Below, piece by piece: positions 37,601 through 48,597 of a DNA stretch of 64,000 bases. The translations under genes were made by a program, and so were the position numbers. The notes beneath the pieces are model-generated. The model was not told the DNA's origin, made no database searches, and saw only the letters and a program-made list of their open reading frames with translations. The stretch comes from Protonemura montana (taxonomy: Eukaryota > Arthropoda > Insecta > Plecoptera > Nemouridae): assembly GCA_947568835.1 (NCBI GenBank), contig OX387602.1:16605021-16669020 (forward strand), written 5' to 3'. Numbering within the stretch: position 1 is the stretch's first letter; each line of letters opens with the position of its first letter.

Positions 37601-37674
37601 TTGGTGTTACTTGACATGGCTTCGTTATTTGGCAGATTAATTGACAAACTTTCATCATCACTTGTTCCCTCCAT
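28609..37674 (-). CDS. large coiled-coil protein of unknown identity, 25 exons
   Basis: Exons (minus, from 5'): 37674-37474, 37322-36961, 36858-36744, 36655-36387, 36311-36248, 36178-36149, 36049-35946, 35849-35692, 35572-35424, 35336-35051, 34972-34782, 34692-34580, 34499-34340, 34251-34009, 33929-33648, 33279-33036, 32950-32645, 32562-31930, 31778-31684, 31595-31483, 30462-30213, 30110-29946, 29861-29754, 29552-29440, 28780-28609. They sum to exactly 1,642 codons. The first 300 residues are not coiled (Ser-rich start, then HTWVPGRGGVVEAW and DPDRVLLWRHSRDFDG); nearly all the rest is heptad-like, rich in Glu, Lys, Leu and Gln, without a motor, kinase or membrane segment. It resembles centrosomal, ciliary or synaptonemal scaffold proteins only in composition, and I do not recognise the family. 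Intron 18 uses a GC donor; exon 6 is 30 nt and is the weakest. Confidence 0.85.
29030..29295. mobile_element. MITE-like repeat, copy 1
   Basis: In the last intron of the coiled-coil gene. It aligns along about 260 bp with 55966-56270 in a CPSF1 intron: shared blocks include a TTCGAYTGGCTG start, a TGTGTTTGA..CATGAGACT block, GTGGGAGCGCTCT and the end GCAGGCCAATAAAAA. The ends are roughly inverted (TTCGATTGGCTG versus TTTTATTGGCCTG). No coding capacity. Confidence 0.65.
30519..30719. mobile_element. SINE-derived fold-back insertion with 13-bp target duplication
   Basis: In an intron of the coiled-coil gene. ATCTCATGTCCAT at 30519-30531 and 30707-30719 brackets a 175-bp insert. It begins like the 41.85-kb SINE dimer (GAATGAAATCTTATTTAAATT) and contains two inverted arms of about 41 bp (near 30579-30619 and 30667-30707, about 3 mismatches) around a remnant where the tRNA-like units should be. 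Confidence 0.72.
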
Positions 37675-38332
37675 TCAATCCTTTATCAAAGATTGCTTAC
37701 ATCTAATGTCAAAAATTACCCAACTCTCAGCACACCCAAAACAGATTTAATCATTTAAAAATTATTTGTTTACAAAAAACTCTGCTGCTTGTCTTTGTTT
37801 TTTTTACTTCATTTTGAAACTCATTCTAGTATGTCAATTGTTTAAAAAAATCCAAGGTCCTCAGAATATTCGAGGATGATTACCTGTGAGAGTTGGAAGG
37901 AGATGCAAATCTTAGCAAGAGTGAGAAAGCAGTTTTAAAAGATCCGAAAACACCAACATTCCTACTTCTTCCTTGCTCACGGGTCAGGGTAGGGAGGAAC
38001 CTTACCAAATATACCAGTAACTATCTTTGCCAGTCACCCCCCCCCCCCCCCCACACTAGCCTAATTTCTCTCTTTCCGTTACATTTTCAGTTGTGCCCAT
38101 ACAAATGGCTTAAAATGTCCCCATGGAGATGGCAAGATAAGTTGTGCACTCAGTATTACATAAATCTATTACCAAGTTACTATAGACGAATATCGCTTGA
38201 TATCGAAAGTGGCATCTCGTAGATATATAGAAAGGACATCAAGGTGTTACCAAATAGTTTATTTATTGTGATTGGTAATAACACTTTTATTGTTTAAAGT
38301 TGTCTCTGCATACAATAACAGTGAAAATTAGC
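37675..38332. promoter_or_regulatory. upstream region of the coiled-coil gene and the small + gene
   Basis: Between divergent starts at 37674 (minus) and 38333 (plus). It contains a run of 16 C at 38037-38052. No exon recognised. Confidence 0.35.
38037..38052 (+). repeat. C16 homopolymer upstream of the small + gene
   Basis: Sixteen consecutive C between divergent genes; read on the minus strand it is G16, which could form G-quadruplex structures. Confidence 0.9.
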
Positions 38333-38937
38333 ATGGCTTTCCCAGAAAACAAGCCCCCAAGCAAGTGCCAAAGAAATTACAACATAATGCATTTCCTTGG
38401 AGAGCCCAGCAATAAGACCGGAGATTATTCTGAAGAGATACTCTGGAACAGCGGTAATTTTTTTTTCGGTTTGAGCTCCAATGATCTTATGACATACTGA
38501 AAAAAAAGGAAAATTAATTAGTAGAAGATAATAACAAATTACTTATATTGTTAATAATATTTGGAAGTTTTAATGTAAATGGGATACAATAATAATAAAT
38601 AGATAAGATAATGCTAAATGGGCACCAAGATGCTGGATGATTGTTGTAACGAAGAAGAAAAGAGAGGGGGAGTACAACTTACCCGAGATAAAAAATGCTG
38701 CTGTATCATGAACTTTAATTGATTTTTTATTTTTGGCAAGTTGCTTTTGTTACTGGTAAGATATGTAAGATAAATGGTCTGTTATCTGATAGCTATATTT
38801 CTCTACCAGTTACGAAAGGCAACTCGCTGAAACATAAAAAATCGCGACAAGTGCACCAAGCGACACAATTTTCCATATCTGGTAAGTTGAGCTTTTTTTC
38901 TTCCTCACAACAAATAGTTAACAGAGTAAATATTTAA
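38333..38937 (+). CDS. small unknown protein, 2 exons, antisense overlap with EIF6
   Basis: Exons 38333-38453 and 38810-38937 join in phase to 82 residues starting [18 protein letters not shown] and continuing [24 protein letters not shown]. The first exon has a good donor (GCG|GTAATT) and the second a good acceptor (CTCTACCAG). The composition looks protein-like rather than random, but I do not recognise the family and the 3' end is uncertain: a GTAAGT at 38882 could lead to another exon. Its intron contains the last EIF6 exon on the other strand. A real short gene is the likeliest reading; a chance ORF is possible. Confidence 0.45.
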
Positions 38938-40603
38938 ATACATTGCAGTAGGTACCTTTCTATAAGAGATGCTCTCATACTGGTAGTGATTGCCGACGGA
39001 TGAGCGTCGTTGAGTTTGAAGACACTTTCGATCACCGAAAGCTCGGTAGATGTTGTGTCAAACCCACAGAAAGAGCACCAATCATTCACAACCATCCCAG
39101 CAGCGATTACTTCTGAACCACGGTTGACTGTTCCTGCCTGAAAAGAATAAGGTAACACTTATTTATACCATCGGACTTTTAAGATAAGTGCCGTCAACTA
39201 GAGATGCAATTTCCTGCCTCAATCCTGCCTGAGCCAAGAGCATTATAACGTTTTCAGGCCTGAACCAGCCAGCATTGGCCGAAGGTCTAGGCCGATGTTG
39301 TATCATCTTGGCCTCAGCTTGAAATGTTTTCAAAGGTTGGGCCTGATCCACACTCTAAAGTCGGGTCAGAGTCTGGCTTTTGTGCAAAATATTCCACCCA
39401 TAGCCAAATCCAAAACTGATGCAAACATCATCTTAAGGTTCACAATAAGTTGAGACGTAAGTGTTACAAATAATAATGTGAACTTCGGTTTTTTTGAGGA
39501 AGAATGAAACAAAACAGGACGATTAATTTAAAAGGAATTTTGCATTCTCAATGCTTTCACGCTGGATTTCACTTGTAAGAACAGCAACAGACACTGGCAT
39601 CTGGGAATGACAGTTGACCCTTGTTTCAGTAACACATTAATTTGGTTCAGTTGAAATTTATGCATTGATGCTTGCAACATGTACCAAAATGACTGCAAGC
39701 AGATAACAAAGCAAATAGGCACTCAGATCCATCAAATCGTCAGTTCTATCATAAAACAAATCGACTTACCACCATAGGCACTTGTAAAAGTGAGGACAAT
39801 TCATCTTGATCTTGAATTGATGTCTGCGGATGAACCAGACCACCTTGATTTGAGAGAACGGTGTAAGATCCAACCAACACATTTGATGCAACAGTTTGAC
39901 GGAAAACTTCTACTTTGAGAACATCCGCTAATATTTCCTCGGTTTCCTTAAAAAAAATGGAAAACAAATAAACATTTTGACTTGACAAAGTAATGTATGT
40001 GTAACACCCATCTAGAAAAGAACTTAATTTTTCAGTAACTGCAACTTACCCTGTCAAGATCTGGGTGCACCAAAGCTACAGAGTCATTGCAGGCAATGAC
40101 ATTTCCTAGCGCTGACAGGCGTTCTTCTATCCGCTGAATGCGTACTGTGTCAGGAAGTGAGTTGCGTAAATGCTGAAGTTCTGTATCAGTGGTTGAATTT
40201 GGGACGAGGAGACCATGTTTGTTACCTAAGAAAATAGCACAACTGCATCAGTATTATGAATCTAAAACAAGGTGACTCTGCCAACAGATCTTTTGCAAGT
40301 TACAAAATATGAACTTACCCACACACATGCGCCCTATTATTCGACAGCCAGCGACAGAGGCATGGACAACTGGTATTGTTTCATCCAGCTCAGCCTCAAA
40401 GCAACTATTGGGCCGAAACGGAAACATGAACGAATAATACATTATCAACTGGCTTGCCTACTCCATCAAACATTCAACAAGTGACAATAAATTTACCTGT
40501 AAAAATTTTCTGAACCTCCAATGGCAACCAAACAATATGAATTTGTCAACTTTGAGAAGACTCCCACCTCATTATTGTTTTCAAATTGAACGCGAACTGC
40601 CAT
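38487..40603 (-). CDS. EIF6: eukaryotic translation initiation factor 6, 6 exons
   Basis: Minus exons 40603-40497, 40404-40319, 40225-40050, 39946-39770, 39137-38956 and 38496-38487 give 245 residues, exactly the usual eIF6 length. eIF6 binds the 60S subunit, keeps it from joining 40S too early, and is needed in the nucleolus for 60S biogenesis; SBDS and EFL1 release it. Seen: the start [87 protein letters not shown] and [15 protein letters not shown], covering the five-bladed pentein fold. The final exon adds only Ser-Met-Ser and stop, matching the short C-terminal end (LIDSLT) of the human protein. Confidence 0.97.
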
Positions 40604-41839
40604 CGTTAATTTTGCGGAATGTGTACTTTTTTTCACTAAACGTGTATGGATGAGAACGAGGTACAGATCTCTAGGAAAGTCTGAGAGTCTGAGTTACTCT
40701 ACAATTTCACCACATGTGCAAATGCAATCCTTAGAGATGAGCACAGTTGCCGCATTGCGAGGTGGGATTGAGAAACCACCGCCGACTAGCCGGCCGGCGG
40801 AATTAAAGGCGGAATCAACGAACTTGGCCAATCACTGTCTAGATACGCTTGGCAACATAGATAAACCCGGAATCTTTTCATTCGATTGGAGGATTTTTTA
40901 TTTCTCAAAACGTTTTCAACCAATCGTGTTGATGATATTTGGTTCTCATTTTTAAACGACATTCCTGCCAGCTGTTTGTCTTCGGCGCTAGAGGTCCCGC
41001 CATTACTAACGCGTATGCACGCGGCAGGTGAATCTGTGTGAATCGCTAAATTATAGTTAAACCTCTTAATCAGTGTAATTGACATTTTACATTTGTACAG
41101 GTAAGCATCGAACGAATATTTTGACTGTTAAAATGATCAGGAACGGTTTATTGCAAAAAAAACTGACTTAATGAACATGCAACAGTAAATACCAGTGATT
41201 ATAGATTTAAGAAGTACTATTAACCTCTTTGCCTATAACATAGATTAGATAGACCTAGGTATCCTTATTCTTTGATAATAAGTTTGTACTTTAAGTGATA
41301 TATTTTTTATCAATGCCACCATTGTGTCACTACTGCTAGTACCAGTGCAGGTTTCAAATGTTCGATGTTGATATGGTCTCTCGGCTTACACTTTTTCCCT
41401 GTGGTAATGTTCTCTCCGGATAACTCTACCTTTATATTAAATTTATTTCATTATACGGTTGACAATTATAGTGAAGTAAATTAACACGAAAGTGACCCAA
41501 AGGCACGCAACCGACGACCGTCAAAGAAATCAGTGTAGCAAATGGGCAGTGTAACACATGCAGATTGCCCCTGTTGCTCACCTCAGCTAACTTCGTAACC
41601 TACTAAAATAACTTCTTAACGATTATAATAACTCAGTACCACGCAAGCTTAGCATAGACCTGAAAGCCAGATGAAAATGCCGTTTTCGACTAGTACCTCG
41701 TATCTGATAGTCCAAGTACCTAAGACTTAGAACCAATAGTTTCCAATAAGTCCGAGCCTCAGCACTAATGTTATGATGTCTTCTCAAAAAATGGCAGCCA
41801 TTTGACTACTAGACAGACAAAAATGGAGGTCAGCCAGAG
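40604..41839. other. upstream of EIF6, no gene supported
   Basis: The first 350 bp upstream of EIF6 are relatively CpG-rich (for example GCCGACTAGCCGGCCGGCGG at about 40780-40800) and probably hold its promoter. ORFs on both strands show no family resemblance. Confidence 0.4.
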
Positions 41840-42243
41840 ATGGAGTCACCGTATTAGGATGAAATCTTATTTAAATTGCAAGCGCTTACAATGCGCGGGG
41901 TATTTTATCATTAACAACACTATAACTGTCTCACAAATTGATGCCCAAACGCGGACTCGAACCCCGATCTCCACCTATCGCGGGTGTTGCTCTGAACCAT
42001 TGAGCTATTTGGACACTGGGTTTTTGAGACGATTTTAGTGTATTTGATGAGAATGAGAATGTTCTACTCCTTGGAGAACTGTCTCATCAAATACACTAAA
42101 ATCGTCTCAAGAAGCCAGTGTCCAAATAGCTCAATGGTTCAGAGCAACACCCGCGATAGGTGGAGATCGGGGTTCGAGTCCGCGTTTGGGCATCAATTTT
42201 TGAGACGGTTATAGTGTTGTTAATAATAAAATGGAGTCACCGT
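41840..42243. mobile_element. head-to-head tRNA-SINE dimer (palindrome) with 13-bp target duplication
   Basis: ATGGAGTCACCGT at 41840-41852 and 42231-42243 brackets a 378-bp insert. It holds two tRNA-like units of 72 nt in opposite orientation: minus 42014-41943 and plus 42120-42191. Each has B box GGTTCGAGTCC (plus copy 42171-42181), an A-box-like TAGCTCAATGGTTC, D-stem GCTC/GAGC and acceptor pairing GTCCAAA/TTTGGGC. Arms of about 155 bp (from 41902 and to 42232) are near-perfect inverted copies around a spacer of about 28 bp. The left end carries an extra ATTAGGATGAAATC...AATTGC segment. One duplication around the whole unit says the dimer inserted in one event. Confidence 0.85.
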
Positions 42244-42786
42244 CATTTCGAGTTTAAAATAATTTCCTTCCATTATTTCTTGCAGATTGCTCCCACCTAC
42301 TACTGGTTTACACTAAATTACTCCTTATTAATGGTAACAACAACAATTGAAATAAATGTGTTGATAATTTGAGCCGTTATTATTTAATTGTAGAAATTTG
42401 TTAAAAAACAGCATTAAGCACCTGTAAGTGGTCACAACCGCTACCACGCTTGGAATGTTAACATTGGCACTGGGACTCTGACTATAAACTCATGGCTAGA
42501 ACTGTGTTTGTTTCTCTTGCTAAATATACAAATTAACTTACAAGTAACAAACAAGATCAATTATATGATTAGGAACCCTTCTAACCTTTAAAAAATTGGT
42601 GACCAGCTGGGGACTAGAACCCTGATCTCCACCACTGTCTTCAAGTCCACGGTTGAGCACCAATTTTAGAGAGATTAGTGATGGTAAAATATTCTGCCCG
42701 TTGCAAGCTGAAATTTAAATGGTATTTTACAAGAAAAATTCTGTTAATTTTCTAGCAGTTCATTTTATTGACTTCCAATCTGTCCT
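42244..42786. other. upstream of RCC1, includes a diverged tRNA-like repeat
   Basis: Probably holds the RCC1 promoter and 5' untranslated region. A SINE-related segment at about 42590-42730 is listed separately. Nothing else was recognised. Confidence 0.4.
42590..42730 (-). repeat. diverged relative of the tRNA-SINE family
   Basis: On the minus strand it has a B-box match GGTTCTAGTCC (42621-42611) preceded by GTGGAGATCAG as in the main SINE, and inverted ends AAAATTGGTG/CACCAATTTT. To its right, in plus sense, GTTGCAAGCTGAAATTTAAAT resembles the SINE tail. This inverted arrangement is like the fold-back copies but old. Confidence 0.5.
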
Positions 42787-45700
42787 ATGGCCAGCACTAC
42801 ATCAAATCCAAAAATGCCAGTGAAAAGGTCCTTATCCAGATCGGCGTCAATGAACAAGGGCCAAAGAGCAAAAAGACCTAGAGGTAAGTCAAGGTTAATA
42901 TAAGATTCGACAGATTGCCTCGATTTGGAATATTCCTCTAACATCACTACCATTTTGCCTAAATCAAGTTTTAAAATTTGGCACAGGTTTGGTGCTGTAG
43001 ATAAAATTTAACTATAATTAATGTGACTTTAAATAATAAAAACTGAGTAAAAACTATTGCCCAACCTTAGGTTTCTATTTGGAAAATGTATGCAAAATTA
43101 CGGCAAGCCTAAAGAGCTACTACACTCGTCAAGTCATCGACTTTTTTTTTAATCTCTTCAAATTTGTATTGAAGAAAAAAAATGTTGTGACTGGTTTATA
43201 TAGTTTGGCTCTATTAAACTCGGTTTTTGGCCGTTAAGTCTTTTGACGATATCTGGCCTTCAATGGGTCAGAAGTCGTAGATAGATGTGTCATGTTTTTC
43301 GTGCTCTTAACCGTGGCAAGGTGTCATATTAAATTTACCTCAAATGGTTACACATGTAAAAAGCTATCTCTTATTAAATAAGCCCAATCAACCTTTTATT
43401 TCCCTGTGACCTGATTTTCTTCAAAATTTACTTGCAGCTTCCTTGGCACCAACTGTAATTTGTACGTCCACTGAAAAACCCGGAGTTGTTCTCACTCTTG
43501 GAATGAATGACGTAGGCCAACTAGGTCTAGGCGTAGATGTACAGCAGCGAAACAAACCAGCTGTTGTGGCAAACATATTAGATGATATCGAGAATATTTG
43601 TGCAGGAGGCATGCATACTATTGGTGTAACGTCTGATGGGAAGGTACGTTATTTGTTTAATATTATTTCAATTCATGTAATGTTTGTTTGTAGTGTGCCA
43701 GAAGGCCAAATATGATTGGTGAGGAAGGTAGAAAAAGTTACCAGAGTGCAACTTTGGTAAGGTCCTAAATGACTTTACCTTCTTTCCCATTAATTCATTT
43801 ACTTGTCATCTGACTTAGAATTTAAATTTTATAATTTCCGTGGGAGGTAAAATCAATTCCTACACAATTTTAATTATACGCCAAAAATATTAAGATGGTT
43901 CACTTTAACTCGAAAAATCTGTATCTGTTAGCTTTGTATTTGTTTATTTTGTATTTGTATTTATTTCTCTTACAAGTGTGCATTTGCTGCACTGTGGTAA
44001 GGTACATACATAAACATCTAATATATAATTACAAATATAAAATATAATTGCTAGGAACACATAATTGTAAGGAACACATATAATTTTATTCATTTAATTT
44101 AATGTTGTTCCTACAAATAGTTTCATTAATTAGTAGGTACTAGGAACTTATTATTAGTTTAGGAACTTAGTACAAATCTTAGTTAAGTTTCTGGCTTTTA
44201 TTCTTTATTTTTATTTTGACTTCTATTGCCATCGAACGAACGCTAGACGGCACTCTTTTGTGTCCGACAGCGTTTGCAGATGGAACGGACTGCCGGAGAG
44301 CGCTGTGCATCCCTGGCCGTTAAATGTACATTCCTTCAGGGAAAACCTTTTGTAATTTGTAATCTGTATAAATTCTTAGACACAGGGTGTAAGCCCAAAT
44401 CTAAGCAAATAAATTAAAATACAAAAAAAGTATTAGTACTTACAAAAAAAAACTTAAGTAGAGACCAAATGGCTAGATATATGAATTTAGGAAAGGATAA
44501 AAAGTGGCGCAAAATTTACTATCTTTAAAGAAAAGGTGGGAATGGTCAGAAATCAGATTACACTGTTGACTTATCAACACAGTTATACCTACACGAATAC
44601 CAATATATATTTTTTTTATTTATTTACTGCTTGGGAGCAGATCCAAGTGCATATTGTTGGCATATTGTGGCCTTCGGTGGCTGAATAATAATTAAGAATT
44701 GTTGGTCCAAGTGGTATAGAACATTATTATGGAATGGAATATAGTAATAGGTAGTAAGTAACGGAAGTGAGTTTCTTTTAGTTGTTAGCCTTCAGCTCTC
44801 TCCTGAGTTTTTCGACATTGTTAGCCGGCAGCTTTTTCCAAAGTCTGGAAGCCCGGCCAACAAACGAGTGGAGCCCGATGTCAGAGCAATACCGGGTCAG
44901 CTCGATCTTCCAGGGGTGGTCGTTCTTTCCCAGAAATTTGGCTGGAAGAGCTAGTCTTTTAATGTCATTCCGTGCAGGTGCTCCAGATAGGGCTTTGTTG
45001 AGACAGCGGAGTGTTGCTTGCCCTCTTCTGTTGGCCAAGGACTCCCATTCAAGGTCAGCCACGAGCTGACTGACGCTTACATGGGGATGTTGGGTCTTCC
45101 TATCCCAACGCTTGTGGTTTTTTTGCGACATATCGGGCCGCTTTTCTTTGCACACTGTCTAACTGCTTGAGTTGGTGTGTTTTGTGCGGATCCCAGATAC
45201 TGGAGCAGTATTCCAGTAGAGGCCGTATCAGGGACTGGTAGGCATGCGACTTCACTTGTGTTGTGGTTTCATCCTTAGATGTATCAATCCTTCAATATGT
45301 ACCATCCTTAAAGGAAATGTGTGTGGGAAAATATTAGTTTCTGGTAGCTGAGACGTCGTCCGCAGTAGTCTGTTGTCATCGTATGACTACCGTGAGAGTT
45401 AACCAGTTAAAATTTGTATGGATATTCTTTCTCGCTTTATGGTCAGCAGCACAATTGTAAATAATACCATTCATTACAAGAGGATCAAACTATTTTAGCT
45501 TGTTGGCGAGATAAATTCCATTAATCTTTGCGGGGCTACCCTGCACAAAGGTTTCACGTAGCAATTTTAATTCAGGGTGGAGTATCTGTGTGCGCTTAAT
45601 CTGTGGTGTTGGCTGAATCCTTTCTTACTGGGAAGTTAACTGTGATGTACTCAAGTAAGTAGCTCTCATAAACTTGACTGTACTCTTTCTTTCGCAGGTA

Positions 45701-47837
45701 ATCACTTTTGGTTGCAACGATGAGGGTGCATTGGGACGTGAGACCAACGACGAGGATGGAGAGCACACTCCTGGCTTCGTCGACCTCGAAGGGAAAGTCG
45801 TGCAAGTGTCAGCCGGAGATTCTCACTCCGCCGCGCTTCTCGCAAATGGAAAAGTTTTCGCGTGGGGTTCGTTCAGAGACTCGAGCGGCTCGATGGGTCT
45901 GACTCAAGACGGCATCCAGAAGCTGCCGGTGGAAATGCTACCTGGCCAGACGATAATAAAGATTGCGTCCGGTGCAGATCACTTGGTTATGTTAAGCGCA
46001 AGTGGACGTATGTTCACTTGTGGCTGTGGTGAGCAAGGTCAGCTGGGGCGAGTCTCTGGCCGAGCTGCCAGCCGGGATTCGCGGCAGGGTCTTAGTAAGT
46101 ACTAGCGCATTTTTTCGTGATATAAGCAACTTCTTGGACAAGAAAACGAAAAAAGGCAAACAGTCTCTATGTCTAGTGTTCAGAATAATAGCAGTATGCA
46201 AGAGACTCATATTAAGAAATGAGCAGTGAAAGTGGCTAAATACTAAAAAACACAGAAATCAAACAATTTCTTCTCCTTTTTCACATTAAATTATCAGCTG
46301 TTTGATAATGGATGTAGAAAGAAAGGATACCAAACAGTTTGTAGTTTTGAAAACACTGGTTCTCGTGAAATCACCGAAGTTAAGATATCTGAGTAAAATA
46401 TTTTACTGTCATTCATATGACCAGTTCTGTTAGATAGAGCAGTTGGGGGAGTAAAGTTGATACTTCAACTTCACTCTTCTCACTATTCAACCTCTTAACA
46501 GCGTGGGTTTGTGGAGAAATCCTTTTGTATCGTCATTCGAAAGGGACGTTAGCCCAGTAGTCACCTTGGTGCACTTCGACGGGAGTAAGTATCCTACGTG
46601 CCGGCACTGGGTTAGTTTCTTCGTCATCTGAATTCACCGACAATTCATCGTCATTTACCGACACCATTTGACTGGTGCCCCAGGGCCCACTATCAAAACA
46701 ATGCGTCGCTTAACCCCTCTAATCAATCAAGGAGGATTAAGAAGAAAGCATAAATAACCAGCGAATCTTGGTGCACCATTGCGTAGTTGGTCACTAGAAT
46801 TGCGTATCTATATTTATTAATATAACTATATTATTACTTTTGTCATATCTGTTCTCACCTTCTGTCAAACCCAGGATCAAAAATATTATTTAAATCTATG
46901 AAAAATGATTTAAATTGCCAGTGCTTGCAATGGAAAAAGAGTTATCAGTGTTTTTTATAGTAAAAAGTATTTTTATCTTTTCCAGGTCATTTTTTGACAC
47001 CTGCCGATGTACCTTTTAAGGGGAAGAAAGTCACTGATGTATGGGCAGCATTGTACGCTACGTTTGCCAAATCCCAAGACGAGATATACGTCTTTGGACT
47101 AAATAATTATGCACAATTAGGTACAGCACCATTCATGATAATTAATTTAATAATTATTTATTTTTCAGTTAAGATAATAATACTGTTGTAATTTCACAGG
47201 TCTGGGAGATACTGACAACAGATTTCACATTGTTCGGGCAAATGCTTTCAATGGCAAGTCATGGGCACAAATATGCGGCGGTCAACACCACACGATTGCC
47301 CGTGACGATCAAGGTTAGCAAAATCAGCATTTGTATGCCTGCTATTGGGCCTTAGGTAGAATAATTAAAGTTTTTGTAACTTAACAAAGTAATTTTATTT
47401 AACAGGCAAAGCTTATGCGCTCGGGAGGTTTGAGTATGGCCGGCTTGGATTGGGGGCAGCCAATCCAATGGATGCCACGAAAATGACGATCATCCCAGCC
47501 CTAGCAGCTAAGAACTGCATAGACATTGCCTGCGGCACTGCCGTCTCTTTGGCAGTTACTAATGAAGGTGAGATATTTGGATAAATTGATCTGATTCTAT
47601 CTTAAAATTTAAATACTAAATAGCTTTGGGCAAGAACTTAATGTTATAAATGTGTCCTATCATGTTCAAGGGGAGGTTTACGGCTGGGGAATGGGCACCA
47701 ATGCTCAGCTTGGCAACGGAGACATCGAAGATGACATCCAAGAGCCGCAGTTAGTTGGTGGAAAGCAGCTGGAAACTCGAAAAGTATTCCGAGTGGAAGC
47801 TGGTGGTCAACACACTGTTATACTTGCCAGTAAATAG
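42787..47837 (+). CDS. RCC1: RCC1, Ran guanine-nucleotide exchange factor, 7 exons
   Basis: Exons 42787-42883, 43438-43643, 45698-46094, 46986-47120, 47200-47313, 47406-47567 and 47671-47837 give 425 residues (human 421). RCC1 binds chromatin and loads GTP on Ran, which sets the nucleus-cytoplasm Ran gradient for transport and spindle assembly. Seen: a basic N-terminal tail (residues 1-32, KRSLSRSAS, RAKRPR) used for DNA and importin binding in the family, then seven-bladed propeller repeats: LTLGMNDVGQLGLG, ITFGCNDEGALGRE, VQVSAGDSHSAAL, FAWGSFRDSSG, FTCGCGEQGQLGRV, YVFGLNNYAQLG, CGGQHHTIA, ALGRFEYGRLGLG, YGWGMGTNAQLG and GGQHTVIL at the end. Intron 2 (2.05 kb) is full of LINE debris. Candidate poly(A) signal at 47958-47963. 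Confidence 0.96.
44216..44440 (+). mobile_element. LINE 3'-end fragment in RCC1 intron 2
   Basis: Reads RRHSFVSDSVCRWNGLPESAV and ends HSFRENLL, stop, then an A-rich tail. The W-N-x-L-P-E-S motif marks the C-terminal end of CR1/RTE/Jockey-type reverse-transcriptase ORFs. Everything upstream is missing (5' truncated). Confidence 0.6.
44610..45290 (-). mobile_element. 5'-truncated LINE in RCC1 intron 2
   Basis: Minus-strand coding reads LIRPLLEYCSSIWDPH, LDSVQRKAARYVA (a frame slip follows) and then KRWDRKTQHPHVSVSQLVAD, LNKALSGAPARND and LHSFVGRASRLWKKLPAN, stop at about 44778. This is the C-terminal end of a Jockey/CR1-like reverse-transcriptase ORF with its 3' tail running to about 44610. 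It is a different family from the one at 58.1 kb. Confidence 0.75.
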
Positions 47838-48597
47838 CATAGAACATATTGTCTTTGTGAGACTGGCTAATGCAACTCTAGCTAAGTCCTTGATTTTGTT
47901 AAAAATGTATTCTGGAAATTTCTTTTTAGCACCACAAGCTACTCTTTATTGTAAGAAAATAAAAACTATGGCGTTTTATATCAATGTCCTGTTCACCAAT
48001 CTGTCAGAGAGCGTAGCTCCTTTGCTTGCTCAAACTCCTAATTTAGAATCACAACAGCTCAGCTGTAGTTTGAGTCCTTTTAAAGCAAACAGGAACTGAA
48101 TATAATATGACGAATGTGTTAGCTAAGATTTTGACTATGGTTTTTGAATGTGCTAGAGATATACTTTCTCTGCTCATTTTTGACTTCGGTCATATGTGTG
48201 AGTTTTGAGCCTATAGTGCAGATATGGCCATTTAGTCTATGTTTGTTAATTTATTTATTGCGTTGTTTGCTAGTACCTATTTTTAAATAATTCATATATT
48301 TTTAATGTTTGAATTAGTGTTGTTTTGCCTATCCAAGCTACTGCAATTAACATATTGAAATAATTTTGATATGCTGCCAATAATTAATATTAAACCTGTC
48401 TTGTATTATAACTTAAAACTATGATTATTCCCGTGAGTTCTGCATGATTAGACTTCGAAAAGAAAAATATATCAATTTATATTTTAAAACGTGAATGGTT
48501 TATTAAGATTCTTTATCCACACAGTACACACATGCCTAATGCTGAGTGGGATTTGCTAACACATAAGTCTTACTCGGAACTAAATCAACGTCTTGCC
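47838..48597. other. convergent region RCC1 / LRR gene
   Basis: AT-rich sequence holding both 3' untranslated regions. No exon or repeat was recognised. Confidence 0.45.

Noticed and set aside
38882..38918. Intron of 37 bp ending the small + strand gene
   Set aside because: GTAAGT...TAG with a pyrimidine run is present and phase fits, but 37 bp is shorter than any other intron here (smallest about 75 bp); read-through is kept.
40650..40955. 101-codon plus-strand ORF opposite the EIF6 promoter
   Set aside because: No domain or splice support; it overlaps CpG-rich promoter-like sequence.
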